A stretch of DNA of 39,638 bases from Planctomycetaceae bacterium (GCA_024642205.1 JAHEBQ010000021.1:1-39638); one strand, 5' to 3'; shown: positions 1-9,508, numbered from the stretch's first letter. A program made the numbers and translations. Notes: generated by a model from the sequence alone, not told the origin.

Positions 1-111
1 TCGGCCTGGTGCCAGCGGTCAAATCAAAAACAACGTGGCGTCAACTGGCAGTTCCAGATCGACGATGCCCGCTTGAAACTGAACTCTCTCTACCCAAAAA
101 TCAAATCTTGA
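1..111 (+). CDS. IS630-type transposase, C-terminal end (5' part outside window)
   Basis: Frame 1 is open from the first base to a TGA at 109-111 and gives 36 residues. The tail reads VNWQFQIDDARLKLNSLYP then KIKS, which resembles the end of IS630-family DDE transposases (typically W-x-F-T-T-x-D-A-R-x-K-L-x-x-L-Y-P). The catalytic core would lie left of the window, so activity cannot be judged. I see no clear terminal inverted repeat in the A/T-rich bases after the stop. The gene sits beside a decayed transporter, which fits an IS insertion followed by decay of the target region. The identification rests on a short motif recognised from memory of the family. Confidence 0.5.
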   Translation, partial: SAWCQRSNQKQRGVNWQFQIDDARLKLNSLYPKIKS

Positions 112-409
112 CACTGCACTACCTTCATTTTTTTAGGTCACGTTAAAAAGAAGTTTAAGTGCTTTTCCAATGACTGAATTTGACAAGGCACCGGTTTGAT
201 TCAGTCGTTTGTCTGTTCGACCCCGGTCTGGACCTCCTTGTTTACGATCCACGGACCGGCAGTGGAGTTGAAGTTCTGAAAATGTTCCGGGGCAAGGTGA
301 ACGTGGGAAGCGTTTTGATCGTCGTACTTTCATAAAAAAAACAAGACCCGGAACGATCCGGGGCAACGCAAACGTCGAATTGGCTGATGTTGCTGGACGC
401 ATGATAAAA

Positions 410-1001
410 CACCGCCAGTCGTGTGTTTGCCGAAATTACAACCTGAATGGAGGGAACTTCCGGCTCGCTGGCTGCTTCCTCCTCGATTCCTCGCCGGATC
501 AGTTCGACTTCCGCGTCGTTTACGTCAGCATGTTCCGACGCTTGATCGCGACACCAGAACCACCAGAACGCACCCCGCGTCAAACCGATCAATGCGTTTA
601 CAACGAACGTCGTGCGCCAGTCAATCCAATCGATCAGCAGCGGCATCAATACGAGTGACGCCGCCGCTCCGATGCGCGCTCCGGCATGAAAAATTCCCTG
701 CCCCAAGCCACGTGCCTTGGCAAGTAGCCAACGGTGCAACGCCACGTCGGTCCGGGAAAAGTGCCTGCTTCGCCTGCGCCAAACAGGATTCAGACAACCT
801 GCAGGCTCATCGCGGTCAACACGGCGCCTGTTAGTACAGTCAAGAACTCCAAACGATCTCCATAATCGTCCATTCGCGTCCCGGTCCGGCACATTCGCTG
901 AACCCTCCGGCGTGAATCTGAAATCTTGGATTGCTAACGGCAACAATACCCTGGACATAACCCATCATCTGGTTATCAAGTCCGGATAAATCCTCCTGCA
1001 T
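410..1001 (-). pseudogene. Decayed MFS transporter (anion:cation symporter / hexuronate-transporter type)
   Basis: Three frames of the minus strand carry consecutive pieces of one major facilitator protein. From 1001 one frame gives MQEDLSGLDNQMMGYVQGI, the loop and TM2 start typical of ACS-family transporters. From about 846 to 750 a second frame gives FLTVLTGAV, an internal stop at 792-790, then LFGAGEAG, the TM4 motif. From 748 to 449 a third frame gives KARGLGQGIFHAGARIG, MPLLIDW, WRTTF and a cytoplasmic loop ending VELIRRG. At least two frameshifts and one stop separate them. The following SNISQF piece (about 400) is the last I recognise, so roughly the second half of the usual 430-450 residues is missing. 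No function can remain. Close family: ExuT/glucarate-type importers. Confidence 0.8.
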
Positions 1002-1602
1002 CGAGCCTTCGGCTGGGTGACAATGTCGGGCTGACCATGATCAGGAATGTATACGGGGAAAGTGCATGTCATCCCAGGCTCGCTCGGATTCGATTGTAGG
1101 CGTGGTTTCATTAAGTGCGCGAAAACCATTCCGAAGAAGTTTTCTGAAATCCGAAATGAACCAGTCGTCTGAATTGGAAATCAACCGGTCATTCGATCTC
1201 AAAATGCTCTTCTTCGCACGTTTCGACATGGGATGCAGGAGGATAGTTTTGCCGCGGCAGCAAAATCTCCCACTTTTCTGCTCCCTTGGTCCGGCAGTAC
1301 ATCCAGACCCTTGAAAAAGCACAGGGTGTTCGGCTGGATGATCGAGCTGGACGCGAGGTAAATCCGGCAAATGTCGCAAAAGGATGTTTGCCAGGTTCGA
1401 CCGCCGCCGGCTGCGCACGAAATCAACCGGAACCGGGTAACAGCGGTGCCCGAACATCTTCTTCAAAAATACGGATGACCGTTCCTATCCTGATGAACTG
1501 ATTTCTCAACCCGAATGAATAGGCAGTTGCAAAAGCCACATCAAGGGCGCAAGACAACCTCTGCGAACAACCAAGTGTTTGACGTTCATTCGCTGGAATT
1601 AT
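1002..1602. other. No intact gene; unidentified, possibly decayed sequence
   Basis: A minus frame is open from 1466 to 1041 (about 141 codons) and a second minus frame from 1426 to 1199, but neither product resembles a family I know and both are rich in Arg, Ser and Cys. The stretch may hold the lost N-terminus of the MFS remnant (transporter motifs begin at 1001) or another dead gene. I see no RNA gene or strong hairpin. Confidence 0.4.
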
Positions 1603-3240
1603 CTATTTCGCGGCGGCGGCAGCGGGTTTTCCGTCGGCTGCAAGATTTTCGGTCGTCCATAGCAATCCACGAACAACAAGCTCCAGATATCGATCGTCGC
1701 CGACCGTCTCATTGAAGTGACCGAGTGATGTGCTGAAGATCTTTGTCTTGTTGGGACCGTATTGATTGGTCCAGACAACGACAGCTTTGGACTCGACGGG
1801 CTTGGCATTTGGGTTTTCTTTCAGGGCTTTTTTGTTGGGTTGCTGCAGTTGTGTGCCGGTCGCCAGGACCTCAACACCACTGAACATCCGAACATTGTTA
1901 TACAGCTCCTCATCAATCGTGGTCCAATCCTTCATTCCATTGATGATCGGATGATGAGCATCAACATAGGCGACGCCGACGGGAGCTTTTGGACCATGGC
2001 CACTGGACTGAATGCCGATCATCTCGTACCAACCGGAATTGGCAGCACCCGGTTCGACGGGACTGCGAAAATCTCCCCAGCGATAGCAGTGCATTGCACA
2101 GTGCAGATTCACGGCTGGAATTCCGCTTTTGTGCGCCGCCAGGATTCGCTTGACGTAGGGTTCATCGGTGACATTGGCACAGCACTCATCGTGCAGGATA
2201 ACATCATATCCCTGTGCCCAGTCGTCCGATTGGTAGATTTCAAATTTGGCATCGGTTCTGGTGTCGGGATTGTAGATGACCGTAACTTTGGCATTGATAC
2301 GGTTTTCGATCCCTTCTTTCAATAATCTGGTTTGGACAGCATAGTCGTGACAGCAGCCGCCAGCGACCAGCAAGACCTTAAGCGGTTCAGATTTGCCAGC
2401 ATCGTTCGTGGCAGCCGTAGCCGATTGCGAGTAGATTTTCAGGTCGTCAACCACCGCGTTCTTTGCCACAGCCAATCGAAGCATGCGTTTTGTCGGGTGA
2501 GCAATTCCCTCCGACGAAAAGGAGCCGATGTCCTTGCCGTCGATTGAAACGCTCAACGTATCGCCAGCAATTCTTGCGACAGCCGAGTACCATTTCCCGG
2601 TTTCCAGCTTATTGGGGAACCGTTTGGTTTTTGTTTTCAACCATTCCTGTTGTTCGGCCGTCAACTTTTTCGCCGTCCTCAGTTCCCGGATCTTCAGATC
2701 CATGACACCCGTCTTCAGGTCGGCCAACTCGACTCGATTCGTGTCGATGGTGGCTTTGAACAAGTGACCTGCGTGCACTTTTTTGAATTGTAAATCAGCA
2801 AAATTCAATCCGAGGCTATCGCCTTCATTTTCCAACATGAATCTGATCTCAACCGATCCATCCCGAAATTCCGCAGGGTGGGTAACCGAGACACCGTGGT
2901 CGGCGACGCTGTGCCGGAAAATGTACATCGCGCCGTTCTTGAGATCGACTTGCTTGTTGCCTGCAGCGCGGGACTTGCTGTTGGTCGACCAACCATTGCC
3001 AATTTCATCCGTTTTTTCCTGCGACTCGCTTCGCTCGAAATCGTCTTTGAAAATCAGGGTTCCGTACTTGTCAACCATCGCCGCTGGAACTTCTAAAACG
3101 GTCGGATCGACGAGTACGCTCACCGCGGTACTTGTCGCAACTCCACTATCGATTTCAGGATTGGGCGAAACCGCCTGGCCACCAGCCGAACTGGAACCCA
3201 GACATGCCAGGAAAAACATCAAAAACTGTCTTGTGTTCAT
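1603..3240 (-). CDS. Secreted lectin-like / ThuA fusion protein
   Basis: 545 residues from an ATG with a GAG-containing leader about 8 bases upstream. Residues 1-21 form a Sec signal peptide (FLMFFLACLGSSSAGGQA). Residues about 60-275 look like a concanavalin A-like jelly-roll (LIFKDDFER start, GNGW, SVEIRFM, GKWYSAVARI, VSIDGK, VVDDLKIY). Residues about 285-530 form a ThuA domain (KVLLVAGGCCHDY, VILHDECCA, NLHCAMHCYR, HPIINGM, FSTSLGHFNET). ThuA is named for trehalose utilisation in rhizobia, where ThuA/ThuB act with 3-keto-trehalose; its fold is class I glutamine amidotransferase-like. The protein is probably periplasmic or outside the cell, with the N-domain binding a glycan and ThuA acting on a modified sugar; that role is inferred. 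It ends in a short Ala/Lys tail and is separated by 488 bases from the DUF1501 gene upstream. Confidence 0.8.
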   Translation of the reverse strand: MNTRQFLMFFLACLGSSSAGGQAVSPNPEIDSGVATSTAVSVLVDPTVLEVPAAMVDKYGTLIFKDDFERSESQEKTDEIGNGWSTNSKSRAAGNKQVDLKNGAMYIFRHSVADHGVSVTHPAEFRDGSVEIRFMLENEGDSLGLNFADLQFKKVHAGHLFKATIDTNRVELADLKTGVMDLKIRELRTAKKLTAEQQEWLKTKTKRFPNKLETGKWYSAVARIAGDTLSVSIDGKDIGSFSSEGIAHPTKRMLRLAVAKNAVVDDLKIYSQSATAATNDAGKSEPLKVLLVAGGCCHDYAVQTRLLKEGIENRINAKVTVIYNPDTRTDAKFEIYQSDDWAQGYDVILHDECCANVTDEPYVKRILAAHKSGIPAVNLHCAMHCYRWGDFRSPVEPGAANSGWYEMIGIQSSGHGPKAPVGVAYVDAHHPIINGMKDWTTIDEELYNNVRMFSGVEVLATGTQLQQPNKKALKENPNAKPVESKAVVVWTNQYGPNKTKIFSTSLGHFNETVGDDRYLELVVRGLLWTTENLAADGKPAAAAAK

Positions 3241-3728
3241 TGCGTTGCTCTTTGAGGATGGTAAGTGGTTTCAGCGATGGCCCAACCCGGAAGGATCGCC
3301 GCACGTCCAATCGCTAAAGCTTGTGTGACGATCGGTCAGGATTATCCAAATGGATGGATTGACTGCAGGCGAAAATGATCCGCCACCGGATCGCCTACAG
3401 GGAAAACAGCTCATTTTGAAAACCCATTGCCTGGAAGGCAAGAAATTCCGGCCTATCCGCGACCGCCGTCAATCAAAACCCGTTCCGAATTCAGGCCGTC
3501 AGTTTAATGCATACCGCAAGTCCAGGCGACGTACTCTGGCGAATCCTGGCCGCGGAACCGCATCTTCATCGGTTTCTTCTGGATCCGGTTGGGTTTGCAA
3601 TAGTATGTCTCGCGGTCACGCGTTCAAAGACCGAATCTTCATTCGGCGATGAAGCTCGCTGAGTGCCGGAATGCCATCCAAACAAAAACTCTGCAATTTC
3701 CCCACCGATTCCGAACAGTCACACCGCT
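3241..3728. other. Intergenic, no gene recognised
   Basis: 488 bases between two minus-strand genes. A plus frame of 100 codons (3350-3652) is Arg/Ser-rich and resembles nothing known. The stretch should contain the 3' end of the module A transcript and the promoter of the lectin/ThuA gene, but I cannot point to either with confidence. Confidence 0.4.
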
Positions 3729-5171
3729 TTATCCGCCGATGATCTCGCGAACAACCCGAGCGTGTTCAACACCCGTCAGTTTTTGATCCAGGCCCTGATA
3801 GGGAAAGATCAATTTTTCATGGTCGATTCCCAACAGGTGCAGCATCGTGGCGTGCAGGTCTCGAACGTGTACCGGGTCTTCAACGACATTGTAGCTGAAT
3901 TCGTCGGTCTTGCCGTAATGCATACCGCCCTTGATTCCGCCGCCGGCAAGCCAAGCGGTAAAGCAACGGGGGTGATGATCGCGGCCGTAGTTTTCGAGCG
4001 TCAGTTTGCCCTGACCATAAACCGTACGGCCAAACTCGCCAGAAAAAACGACCAACGTATCGTCCAGCAACCCGCGCTGGTGGAGGTCCTGCAACAGCGC
4101 CGCGGTCGGTTGATCAACATCGCGACATTGACCCTCCATGTTCTGCGGCAAGTTACTGTGGTGGTCCCAACCTCGATGGAATAGCTGGACAAACTGAACA
4201 TCCCGCTCCAGCATTCGTCGCGCGAGCAGGCAATTGCGTGCATAAGAGCCTGGCTTTTGAACATCCGGTCCATACATTTCGAGCGTCGCTGGCGATTCTT
4301 CCGAAATGTCGGTTAACTCCGGCACCGACGACTGCATCCGAAAAGCCATTTCCTGCTGAGCAATCGTGGTTTGAATCTCCGGGTCACCGATTTCCGAAAA
4401 GTGTTTTTGGTTCAACTCATCAAGCGCATCCAGCGTTCGGCGACGGACGACAGGATCGACGCCCGCCGGATTGGACAGAAACAGGACGGGATCTCCCGTT
4501 GTTTGAAAGCTGGTGCCCTGATGTCGTGACGGCAGAAAGCCGCTACCCCACAGCCGCGCATACAGCGCCTGAACATTGACTTTACCACTCCAAAACGCTG
4601 ATGGCATCACGACGTAATTGGGCAAGTCCTTGTTCAACGTGCCCAGGCCATAGCTCAACCAGGCACCCATACTCGGTTTCCCGGGGATTTCGGATCCGGT
4701 GCAAAAAGAGGTCTTTCCAGGGTCGTGGTTGATCGCGTCGGTGTTCATCGAGTGCACAAAACAGAGCTTGTCCGCATGGGCGGCGAGCCAGGGTAACAAC
4801 TCGCTCATCCAAACACCACTCTTGCCTTGTTGGGCAAATTTGAATTTGCTGGGAGCGATCAGTTTCGTACTCCCTTTGGTCATCGCAGTCACGCGTTGGC
4901 CGCGACGGACCGATTCTGGAAGCTCCGTTTGGAACAACTCGCGCAGGTCTGGCTTGTAATCAAACAGATCGACCTGGCTCGGCGCGCCTGCCATAAACAA
5001 GAAGACCACTCGTTTTGCCGTGGGTGCAAAATGCGAACGTACATCCTGTGCGGCCACGGTTCGAGAAATCATTGACGTAAACGCTGCCGCGCCGAGTCCC
5101 ATTCCGGAATTCAGCAGGAACCTGCGACGCGTGAGAACGAGTTCCTGTTTGCGAATTGGATGCATGTTCAT
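3729..5171 (-). CDS. DUF1501 family protein, Tat-exported (module A)
   Basis: 480 residues. A twin-arginine signal, TRRRFLLNSGMGLGAAAF, sits at residues 14-31, so the protein is exported folded. DUF1501 belongs to the alkaline phosphatase/sulfatase-like clan. Visible conserved points are FLFMAGAPSQVDLFDYKP (57-74), GWDHHSN (about 333), GEFGRT (about 378), GRDHH (about 396), AGGGIKGG and DLHATMLHLLGIDH (about 438-451); the His/Asp groups are plausible metal ligands. No biochemical role is established. Its ATG overlaps the TGA of the cytochrome gene upstream (ATGA, 5168-5171), so the two are probably translationally coupled and the proteins made as partners. Length is normal for the family. Confidence 0.9.
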   Translation of the reverse strand: MNMHPIRKQELVLTRRRFLLNSGMGLGAAAFTSMISRTVAAQDVRSHFAPTAKRVVFLFMAGAPSQVDLFDYKPDLRELFQTELPESVRRGQRVTAMTKGSTKLIAPSKFKFAQQGKSGVWMSELLPWLAAHADKLCFVHSMNTDAINHDPGKTSFCTGSEIPGKPSMGAWLSYGLGTLNKDLPNYVVMPSAFWSGKVNVQALYARLWGSGFLPSRHQGTSFQTTGDPVLFLSNPAGVDPVVRRRTLDALDELNQKHFSEIGDPEIQTTIAQQEMAFRMQSSVPELTDISEESPATLEMYGPDVQKPGSYARNCLLARRMLERDVQFVQLFHRGWDHHSNLPQNMEGQCRDVDQPTAALLQDLHQRGLLDDTLVVFSGEFGRTVYGQGKLTLENYGRDHHPRCFTAWLAGGGIKGGMHYGKTDEFSYNVVEDPVHVRDLHATMLHLLGIDHEKLIFPYQGLDQKLTGVEHARVVREIIGG

Positions 5172-7585
5172 TCCTTGGACTTGACAATATCAAGGTTGTA
5201 CAAAACGTTGCCGACCATCGTCCAAGCCGCCAGTTCCTGTTTCGTCGCATCGGCAACGTCACAACCGCGACATAACTCATCGGCCAAATGCGGAGACGAT
5301 TCGTACTTTTTCAACAAATCCGCAACCAGTGATTTTAACACGACGCGTTCTCGTTCATCGGGAAGATGTGACGTAACGACTTCCCAGACGTAATCAATTC
5401 GATCCTGGGGCGGGTGCTCGAGAACCTGGGTTGCCAGTTGCCGGGCGGCTTTCAGGTACTCAGATTCGTTCAGCAGCAGCAAGGCTTGCGACGGCGTATT
5501 GGTTCGCTCGCGACGCGCGATGCAGGCGTCGCGGTTGGGTGCATTAAGAATGGTCATCTGGGGCGGTGGCATTGCCCGTTTCCAGTAAGTATAGATGCTA
5601 CGGCGATAAATCGCATCGCCCTGGTCCGGTTGAAATCGTTCGCCAATCATTGTCACGGCTTGCCACAAACCATCCGGTTGAGGCGGTTTGACACTGGGAC
5701 CATACATTTTGGTTGAAAGCAGCCCACTGGTCGCAAGGATTTGATCACGAATCATCTCGGCATCCAGTCGGTACCGCGAACCGCGGGCCAGCATCCGGTT
5801 TTCCGGGTCCTGCCGGAATTGATCCGTTGTCGTTCGGGAAGTCTGGCGATACGTCTTTGACATCACGATTTGTTTAACCAGCGCCTTGATATCCCAACCG
5901 GATTCGACGAACGAAACCGCCAGGTAGTCCAGCAACTCGGGATGGCGTGGTACTTCCCCCTGGGCTCCGAGGTCCTCCGATGTCTTGACCAATCCGACAC
6001 CGAAGAACTGTTGCCAAATCCGGTTGACCTCGACGCGCGCGGTCAACGGATGACTGGGATCGATAAACCATCTTGCCAAGTCCATTCGGGAAGCAACTTC
6101 GCCTTGCTTCTTCAACGGTGGCAGGAAACCGGGCGTATCCCGCTGGACGGGCTCTCCTGGCGAATCGTATTGGCCTCGCTTGAGAATAAATGTCGGTCGC
6201 AATTCCGATCGCTCTTTCATCACCATTGCACGGGGAATCGTCTGATCAAACGCATCGCGTTTCCGTTTGGCAATATCTCGCTCCTGTTCGAGCGATTTGA
6301 GTTCTGCTTCCAAGTCGGTCAGCTGTTCCGAATCGGCGTCCAATCCCTCGGTCAATGCTGTCCTGGCCAGTCTCACTTTTTCTTCGAGTTCCGATAGATG
6401 CTGGTTCAGCAGATTCAATTCTGCATTCTGTTCCGGCGGAGCAAGAGAAACGAACGGTGGTTGCAAACCATATTTTGGCTGATTGTTGGTTTCGGGCTCC
6501 GCATCGATGTTGTTGAAGAAAGCGTACAAAGAATAAAAGTCCTTTTGCGAAATCGGATCGTATTTATGGTCGTGACACTGGGCGCAATGAACCGTCATAC
6601 CCATGAAACTTGTGCCCACCGACGTAACTCGATCGATCACGTTCTTGGTGTAACTCTCTTCCGGCAACGCCGTGCCACGGTCAATGATCAGATGCAATCG
6701 GTGAAAGCCGGACGCAATCAGCTGATCGTTCGTTGGCGTCTCGTACAGGTCACCGGCAAGTTGAAACGACAGAAAATCGTCGTAACCAAGATTGCAGTTG
6801 AACGCGCGGATGACCCAGTCCCGATAAGCAACCAGGTTGCGGTAAAAGTCCTTGTGCATCCCGTTGGTATCGGCAAAACGCACCAAATCCAACCAGTACC
6901 GGGCCATGTGCTCACCGAATTGTGGCCGCGCCATCAATCGATCGACAAGCCGTTCCCAGGCATAGTCTCCCGACTGTTGCCGATCTTGTAAAAAATCGCT
7001 TACCTCTTCCCGCGTCGGTGGCAGCCCGTTCAAGTCAAGCGTGAGTCGTCGAATCAGGGTGCGATCGTCGGCCTCCTCCGATGGCGTCATCCCGATTGAT
7101 TCGAGCTTTTCCAATACAAGCAGGTCTATGTCTTGCCGACTCCAACGCGGATGGTCCACCAGAGGTGCGGCAGGTTTTCTCGGCGGTTCGAAGGCCCAAA
7201 ATCCCTTGTACTCGGCCCCCGACTCAATCCATTGCTTGAAAAGGAGCTGTTCCTGTTTCGTCAATGATGGCTTTTTCGCCACAGGAGGTGGCATTCGATA
7301 ATCGGGGTCATCGGAAATGATGCGCTGCCAAAGTTCACTGTTGTCGACCGATCCTGGCTCGATCGCATTTTCGTAAGCGCCCTCCGAACCATCCGCACGA
7401 TCCAGTCGAAGTTCCCCCTGGCGCGATTCCGCGTTGGGCCCATGACACGCAAAACACCGATCGGCAAGAACCGGACGGATGTCGCGATGGAATGAGACTC
7501 CGGTATTATCCTGTGCCGAAACATGATTTCCACAAGCAAGAAGTAGCGATACAAACGTCGTCAGGAAGGATGTTCTTGTGCACAT
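5168..7585 (-). CDS. PSCyt1-PSCyt2 (DUF1549)-PSD1 (DUF1553) cytochrome (module A)
   Basis: 805 residues from ATG with a Sec signal peptide (about 1-24, cleavage near VSA-QD). PSCyt1 carries heme motif CFACH at 44-48 and a likely axial Met in DYRMPPP (M98). DUF1549 spans about 145-360 (LTLDLNGLPPT, ARYWLDLVRFADT, QLAGDL) and holds a second CAQCH at 334-338 followed by DHKYDPI. Residues about 380-445 are charged and Leu/Glu-rich, likely coiled coil. DUF1553 spans about 490-760 (LARWFIDPSHPLTARVEVNRIW, GEVPRHPELLDYL, YRLDAEMIRD, NTPSQALLLLNE). It is probably an extracytoplasmic c-type cytochrome serving the DUF1501 partner; electron donor and acceptor are unknown. No clear Shine-Dalgarno precedes the start. 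Confidence 0.9.
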   Translation of the reverse strand: MCTRTSFLTTFVSLLLACGNHVSAQDNTGVSFHRDIRPVLADRCFACHGPNAESRQGELRLDRADGSEGAYENAIEPGSVDNSELWQRIISDDPDYRMPPPVAKKPSLTKQEQLLFKQWIESGAEYKGFWAFEPPRKPAAPLVDHPRWSRQDIDLLVLEKLESIGMTPSEEADDRTLIRRLTLDLNGLPPTREEVSDFLQDRQQSGDYAWERLVDRLMARPQFGEHMARYWLDLVRFADTNGMHKDFYRNLVAYRDWVIRAFNCNLGYDDFLSFQLAGDLYETPTNDQLIASGFHRLHLIIDRGTALPEESYTKNVIDRVTSVGTSFMGMTVHCAQCHDHKYDPISQKDFYSLYAFFNNIDAEPETNNQPKYGLQPPFVSLAPPEQNAELNLLNQHLSELEEKVRLARTALTEGLDADSEQLTDLEAELKSLEQERDIAKRKRDAFDQTIPRAMVMKERSELRPTFILKRGQYDSPGEPVQRDTPGFLPPLKKQGEVASRMDLARWFIDPSHPLTARVEVNRIWQQFFGVGLVKTSEDLGAQGEVPRHPELLDYLAVSFVESGWDIKALVKQIVMSKTYRQTSRTTTDQFRQDPENRMLARGSRYRLDAEMIRDQILATSGLLSTKMYGPSVKPPQPDGLWQAVTMIGERFQPDQGDAIYRRSIYTYWKRAMPPPQMTILNAPNRDACIARRERTNTPSQALLLLNESEYLKAARQLATQVLEHPPQDRIDYVWEVVTSHLPDERERVVLKSLVADLLKKYESSPHLADELCRGCDVADATKQELAAWTMVGNVLYNLDIVKSKE

Positions 7586-8084
7586 GGGTTCGAAGGGGAG
7601 ATGACAGGTCCAGTTTCGGTAATCCTATTATAGAGGAGAAACGGACGAAGATTGGAGAACCTTGGGGTTCATACTAGCGGGCCGCTCCTTTTTTCTTCGC
7701 AATTTCCCGACCGGAAAACTTCGACGTCGAGGAAACAGCGGCGGTCGCTTCATTTCGGTCTCATAAACTCACGGACCTCAGTATTTTGCAAATTCACGGC
7801 ATGCGACAATTTTTCACCCCTACCTGGGCGTCGCCAGCAAGGATAACGAACGTCAAGAAACGTCGCGGTCGAAATCACCTACCTTTATTGGCTCACTGAA
7901 AAGCCATGCAGGACGATTTCCGGATCGTCGGGCGGGATGCCTGCCTTGGATCAACGCCATGCAGCCGTACTACGTCCCTCTCGGAAGTTGGTGGTATTCA
8001 TCTCTCAAGGCTTTGATGCAAGAGCTGAAGCCTGCTTCCGTCCATTGTCCTTGCAAAGAACGAATTAGGGTCAGTGAGAGGCCG
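7586..8084. other. Intergenic, no gene recognised
   Basis: 499 bases between the module A cytochrome and the SOUL gene, both minus. Short frames on both strands resemble nothing known. The module A promoter should lie near 7590-7750, but no convincing -35/-10 pair can be named. Confidence 0.4.
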
Positions 8085-8666
8085 CTACTCCAGTCTAATG
8101 AGGACTTCATTACGACGCAGGGGTCCTGGTGTCCAGGGTGGATCGTAACCTGCGACTTCGATACGCTCACCCCCTTTCAATCCCTTGCTGTCCATCCATT
8201 TTCGCAACTTGTTCTCCGACGATGCCAGCAATTCGTCGTTTATTCGTCCAGCGAATTGAAGGACAGCGAATCGGCCGCCAGCACGTGTTTGAATTTGAAC
8301 GTTGTCACCAGAAGGTTCGGGTATTGATTTGGCGGCGATCTCGCTGGGAATAACAAATCCCATTTGACCGTCCTTTTCCGCGGACAGGGGCTCCATGAAA
8401 ACAGGAGTCGTCATCGCCACCTTGAGGTCTGCTTGGTTTCCACCATTAATGTATCGAAACAACCGGTTGAAACTGCCATCGTTGCCTTGTGATTGGAATC
8501 TCATTTTCGTCGTGACAAGCATTAACTGGGGATACTCGCGCACTTCAAATGAGCCATCCAAATCAATAACACTGTATTGGGCCGATTCGTAGGCGCTGCG
8601 AGAAGTCATTTTCCAGCCCAGGTATGCGATCACAAAGAAAACAACACAAGCGATCAGGTAGGCCAT
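8085..8666 (-). CDS. SOUL family heme-binding protein, membrane-anchored
   Basis: 193 residues from the ATG at 8666. The frame also opens at a TTG at 8696, but the ATG has GGA-rich sequence about 8 bases upstream and starts exactly at the membrane segment. Residues 1-20 (MAYLIACVVFFVIAYLGWK) form one N-terminal transmembrane anchor. The rest is a SOUL/HBP domain: SFEVREYPQLMLVTT, SFNRLFRYINGGNQ, KVAMTTPVFME, MGFVIPSE, FAVLQFAGR, DPPWTPGPLRRNEVLIRL. SOUL proteins bind heme or tetrapyrroles; their bacterial role is poorly known. Lying among heme-motif cytochromes, a part in handling extracytoplasmic heme is possible but only inferred. Confidence 0.88.
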   Translation of the reverse strand: MAYLIACVVFFVIAYLGWKMTSRSAYESAQYSVIDLDGSFEVREYPQLMLVTTKMRFQSQGNDGSFNRLFRYINGGNQADLKVAMTTPVFMEPLSAEKDGQMGFVIPSEIAAKSIPEPSGDNVQIQTRAGGRFAVLQFAGRINDELLASSENKLRKWMDSKGLKGGERIEVAGYDPPWTPGPLRRNEVLIRLE

Positions 8667-8853
8667 CTTTTTTCCGGTCACGATGGGTATTCTCAAAGGC
8701 TACAGGACCGCCAAAATGCGTTAACAAGACGGAATGATCACGTGACGGATTGGACCCATCTGCTACTCGTTATCCAACCGCCAGGTTTCCCGACGTTAAC
8801 CGCAATTATTCACATGCATTGGACAATATATCATAGTCGTTCGCGAAGTGTTT

Positions 8854-9495
8854 CTACTTTAACGGCATGACTTCCACCTTGCGAATGTCGACCTTGCTTC
8901 CCGGGTCATGCTGCTGAAAAGCAAAATAGCCTTCCTTGAAAGTCAGGGCAAAATCAAGGTACTCATAAAGTTCGTTGCCATCGATCGTCACTTTAATCCG
9001 CGTCATCTTTCGACCGCTCCATTCATCATCACGAACCTCCAGTTCATAGATGAACCACGTATCCGGCTTCACATGCTGTTTGTATACATGACAAAAACCA
9101 TAAAGCGAGCCGGTTCGTATGGGATCGCGATGAGTACTGTCGATTTGAGCTTCGTATCCATCCAGGAATCCGGGTTTTGCCGCAGTGCGAAAGTAAAGTC
9201 CCGAGTTTCCGCCGTCGTTGATCTTGATTTCGGCTCGGTATCGAAAATTCCTGTACGGGCCTTTTGTGGTTACCAACATCGAAGCGGGTCCCGATCCGCG
9301 GATCGCTCCGTCCATCACTTCCCAAACGCTGTCCTTGTCGCCGACCTTTTCCCATCCATCGAGCGTTTCGCCGTCGAACAATGAAACCCATTGTGCGTCT
9401 TTCGTCGAGGCTTCCTGGGCTGGCGCATTCGCGTACAAGCACAACACTCCAACCGCGACAAACGTGAGAGTGATACGGGAAACAAAAGCAGGCAT
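8854..9495 (-). CDS. DUF1080 (3-keto-disaccharide hydrolase family) secreted protein
   Basis: 213 residues from the ATG at 9495, chosen over an in-frame TTG two codons upstream because AAGGA lies 8 bases before the ATG. Residues 1-27 are a signal peptide (TLTFVAVGVLCLYANAPAQ). The rest is one DUF1080 jelly-roll: WVSLFDGETLDGWEK, WEVMDGAIRG, FRYRAEIKINDGGNSGLYFR, GYEAQID, GSLYGF, WFIYELEV, VTIDGNELYEY, GYFAFQQHDPGSKVDIRKVEV. Pfam names this family after hydrolysis of 3-keto-disaccharides; many planctomycete copies are untested. A 187-base gap separates it from the SOUL gene downstream on the same strand. It faces away from the 1397-residue cytochrome gene across 293 bases. Confidence 0.9.
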   Translation of the reverse strand: MPAFVSRITLTFVAVGVLCLYANAPAQEASTKDAQWVSLFDGETLDGWEKVGDKDSVWEVMDGAIRGSGPASMLVTTKGPYRNFRYRAEIKINDGGNSGLYFRTAAKPGFLDGYEAQIDSTHRDPIRTGSLYGFCHVYKQHVKPDTWFIYELEVRDDEWSGRKMTRIKVTIDGNELYEYLDFALTFKEGYFAFQQHDPGSKVDIRKVEVMPLK

Positions 9496-9503
9496 TGGCA
9501 AAT

Positions 9504-9508
9504 TCCTT
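9504..9508 (-). promoter_or_regulatory. Ribosome binding site deciding the DUF1080 start
   Basis: AAGGA on the minus strand, 8 bases before the ATG at 9495. It is one of the few good Shine-Dalgarno matches in the window and favours this ATG over the upstream TTG. Confidence 0.6.
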
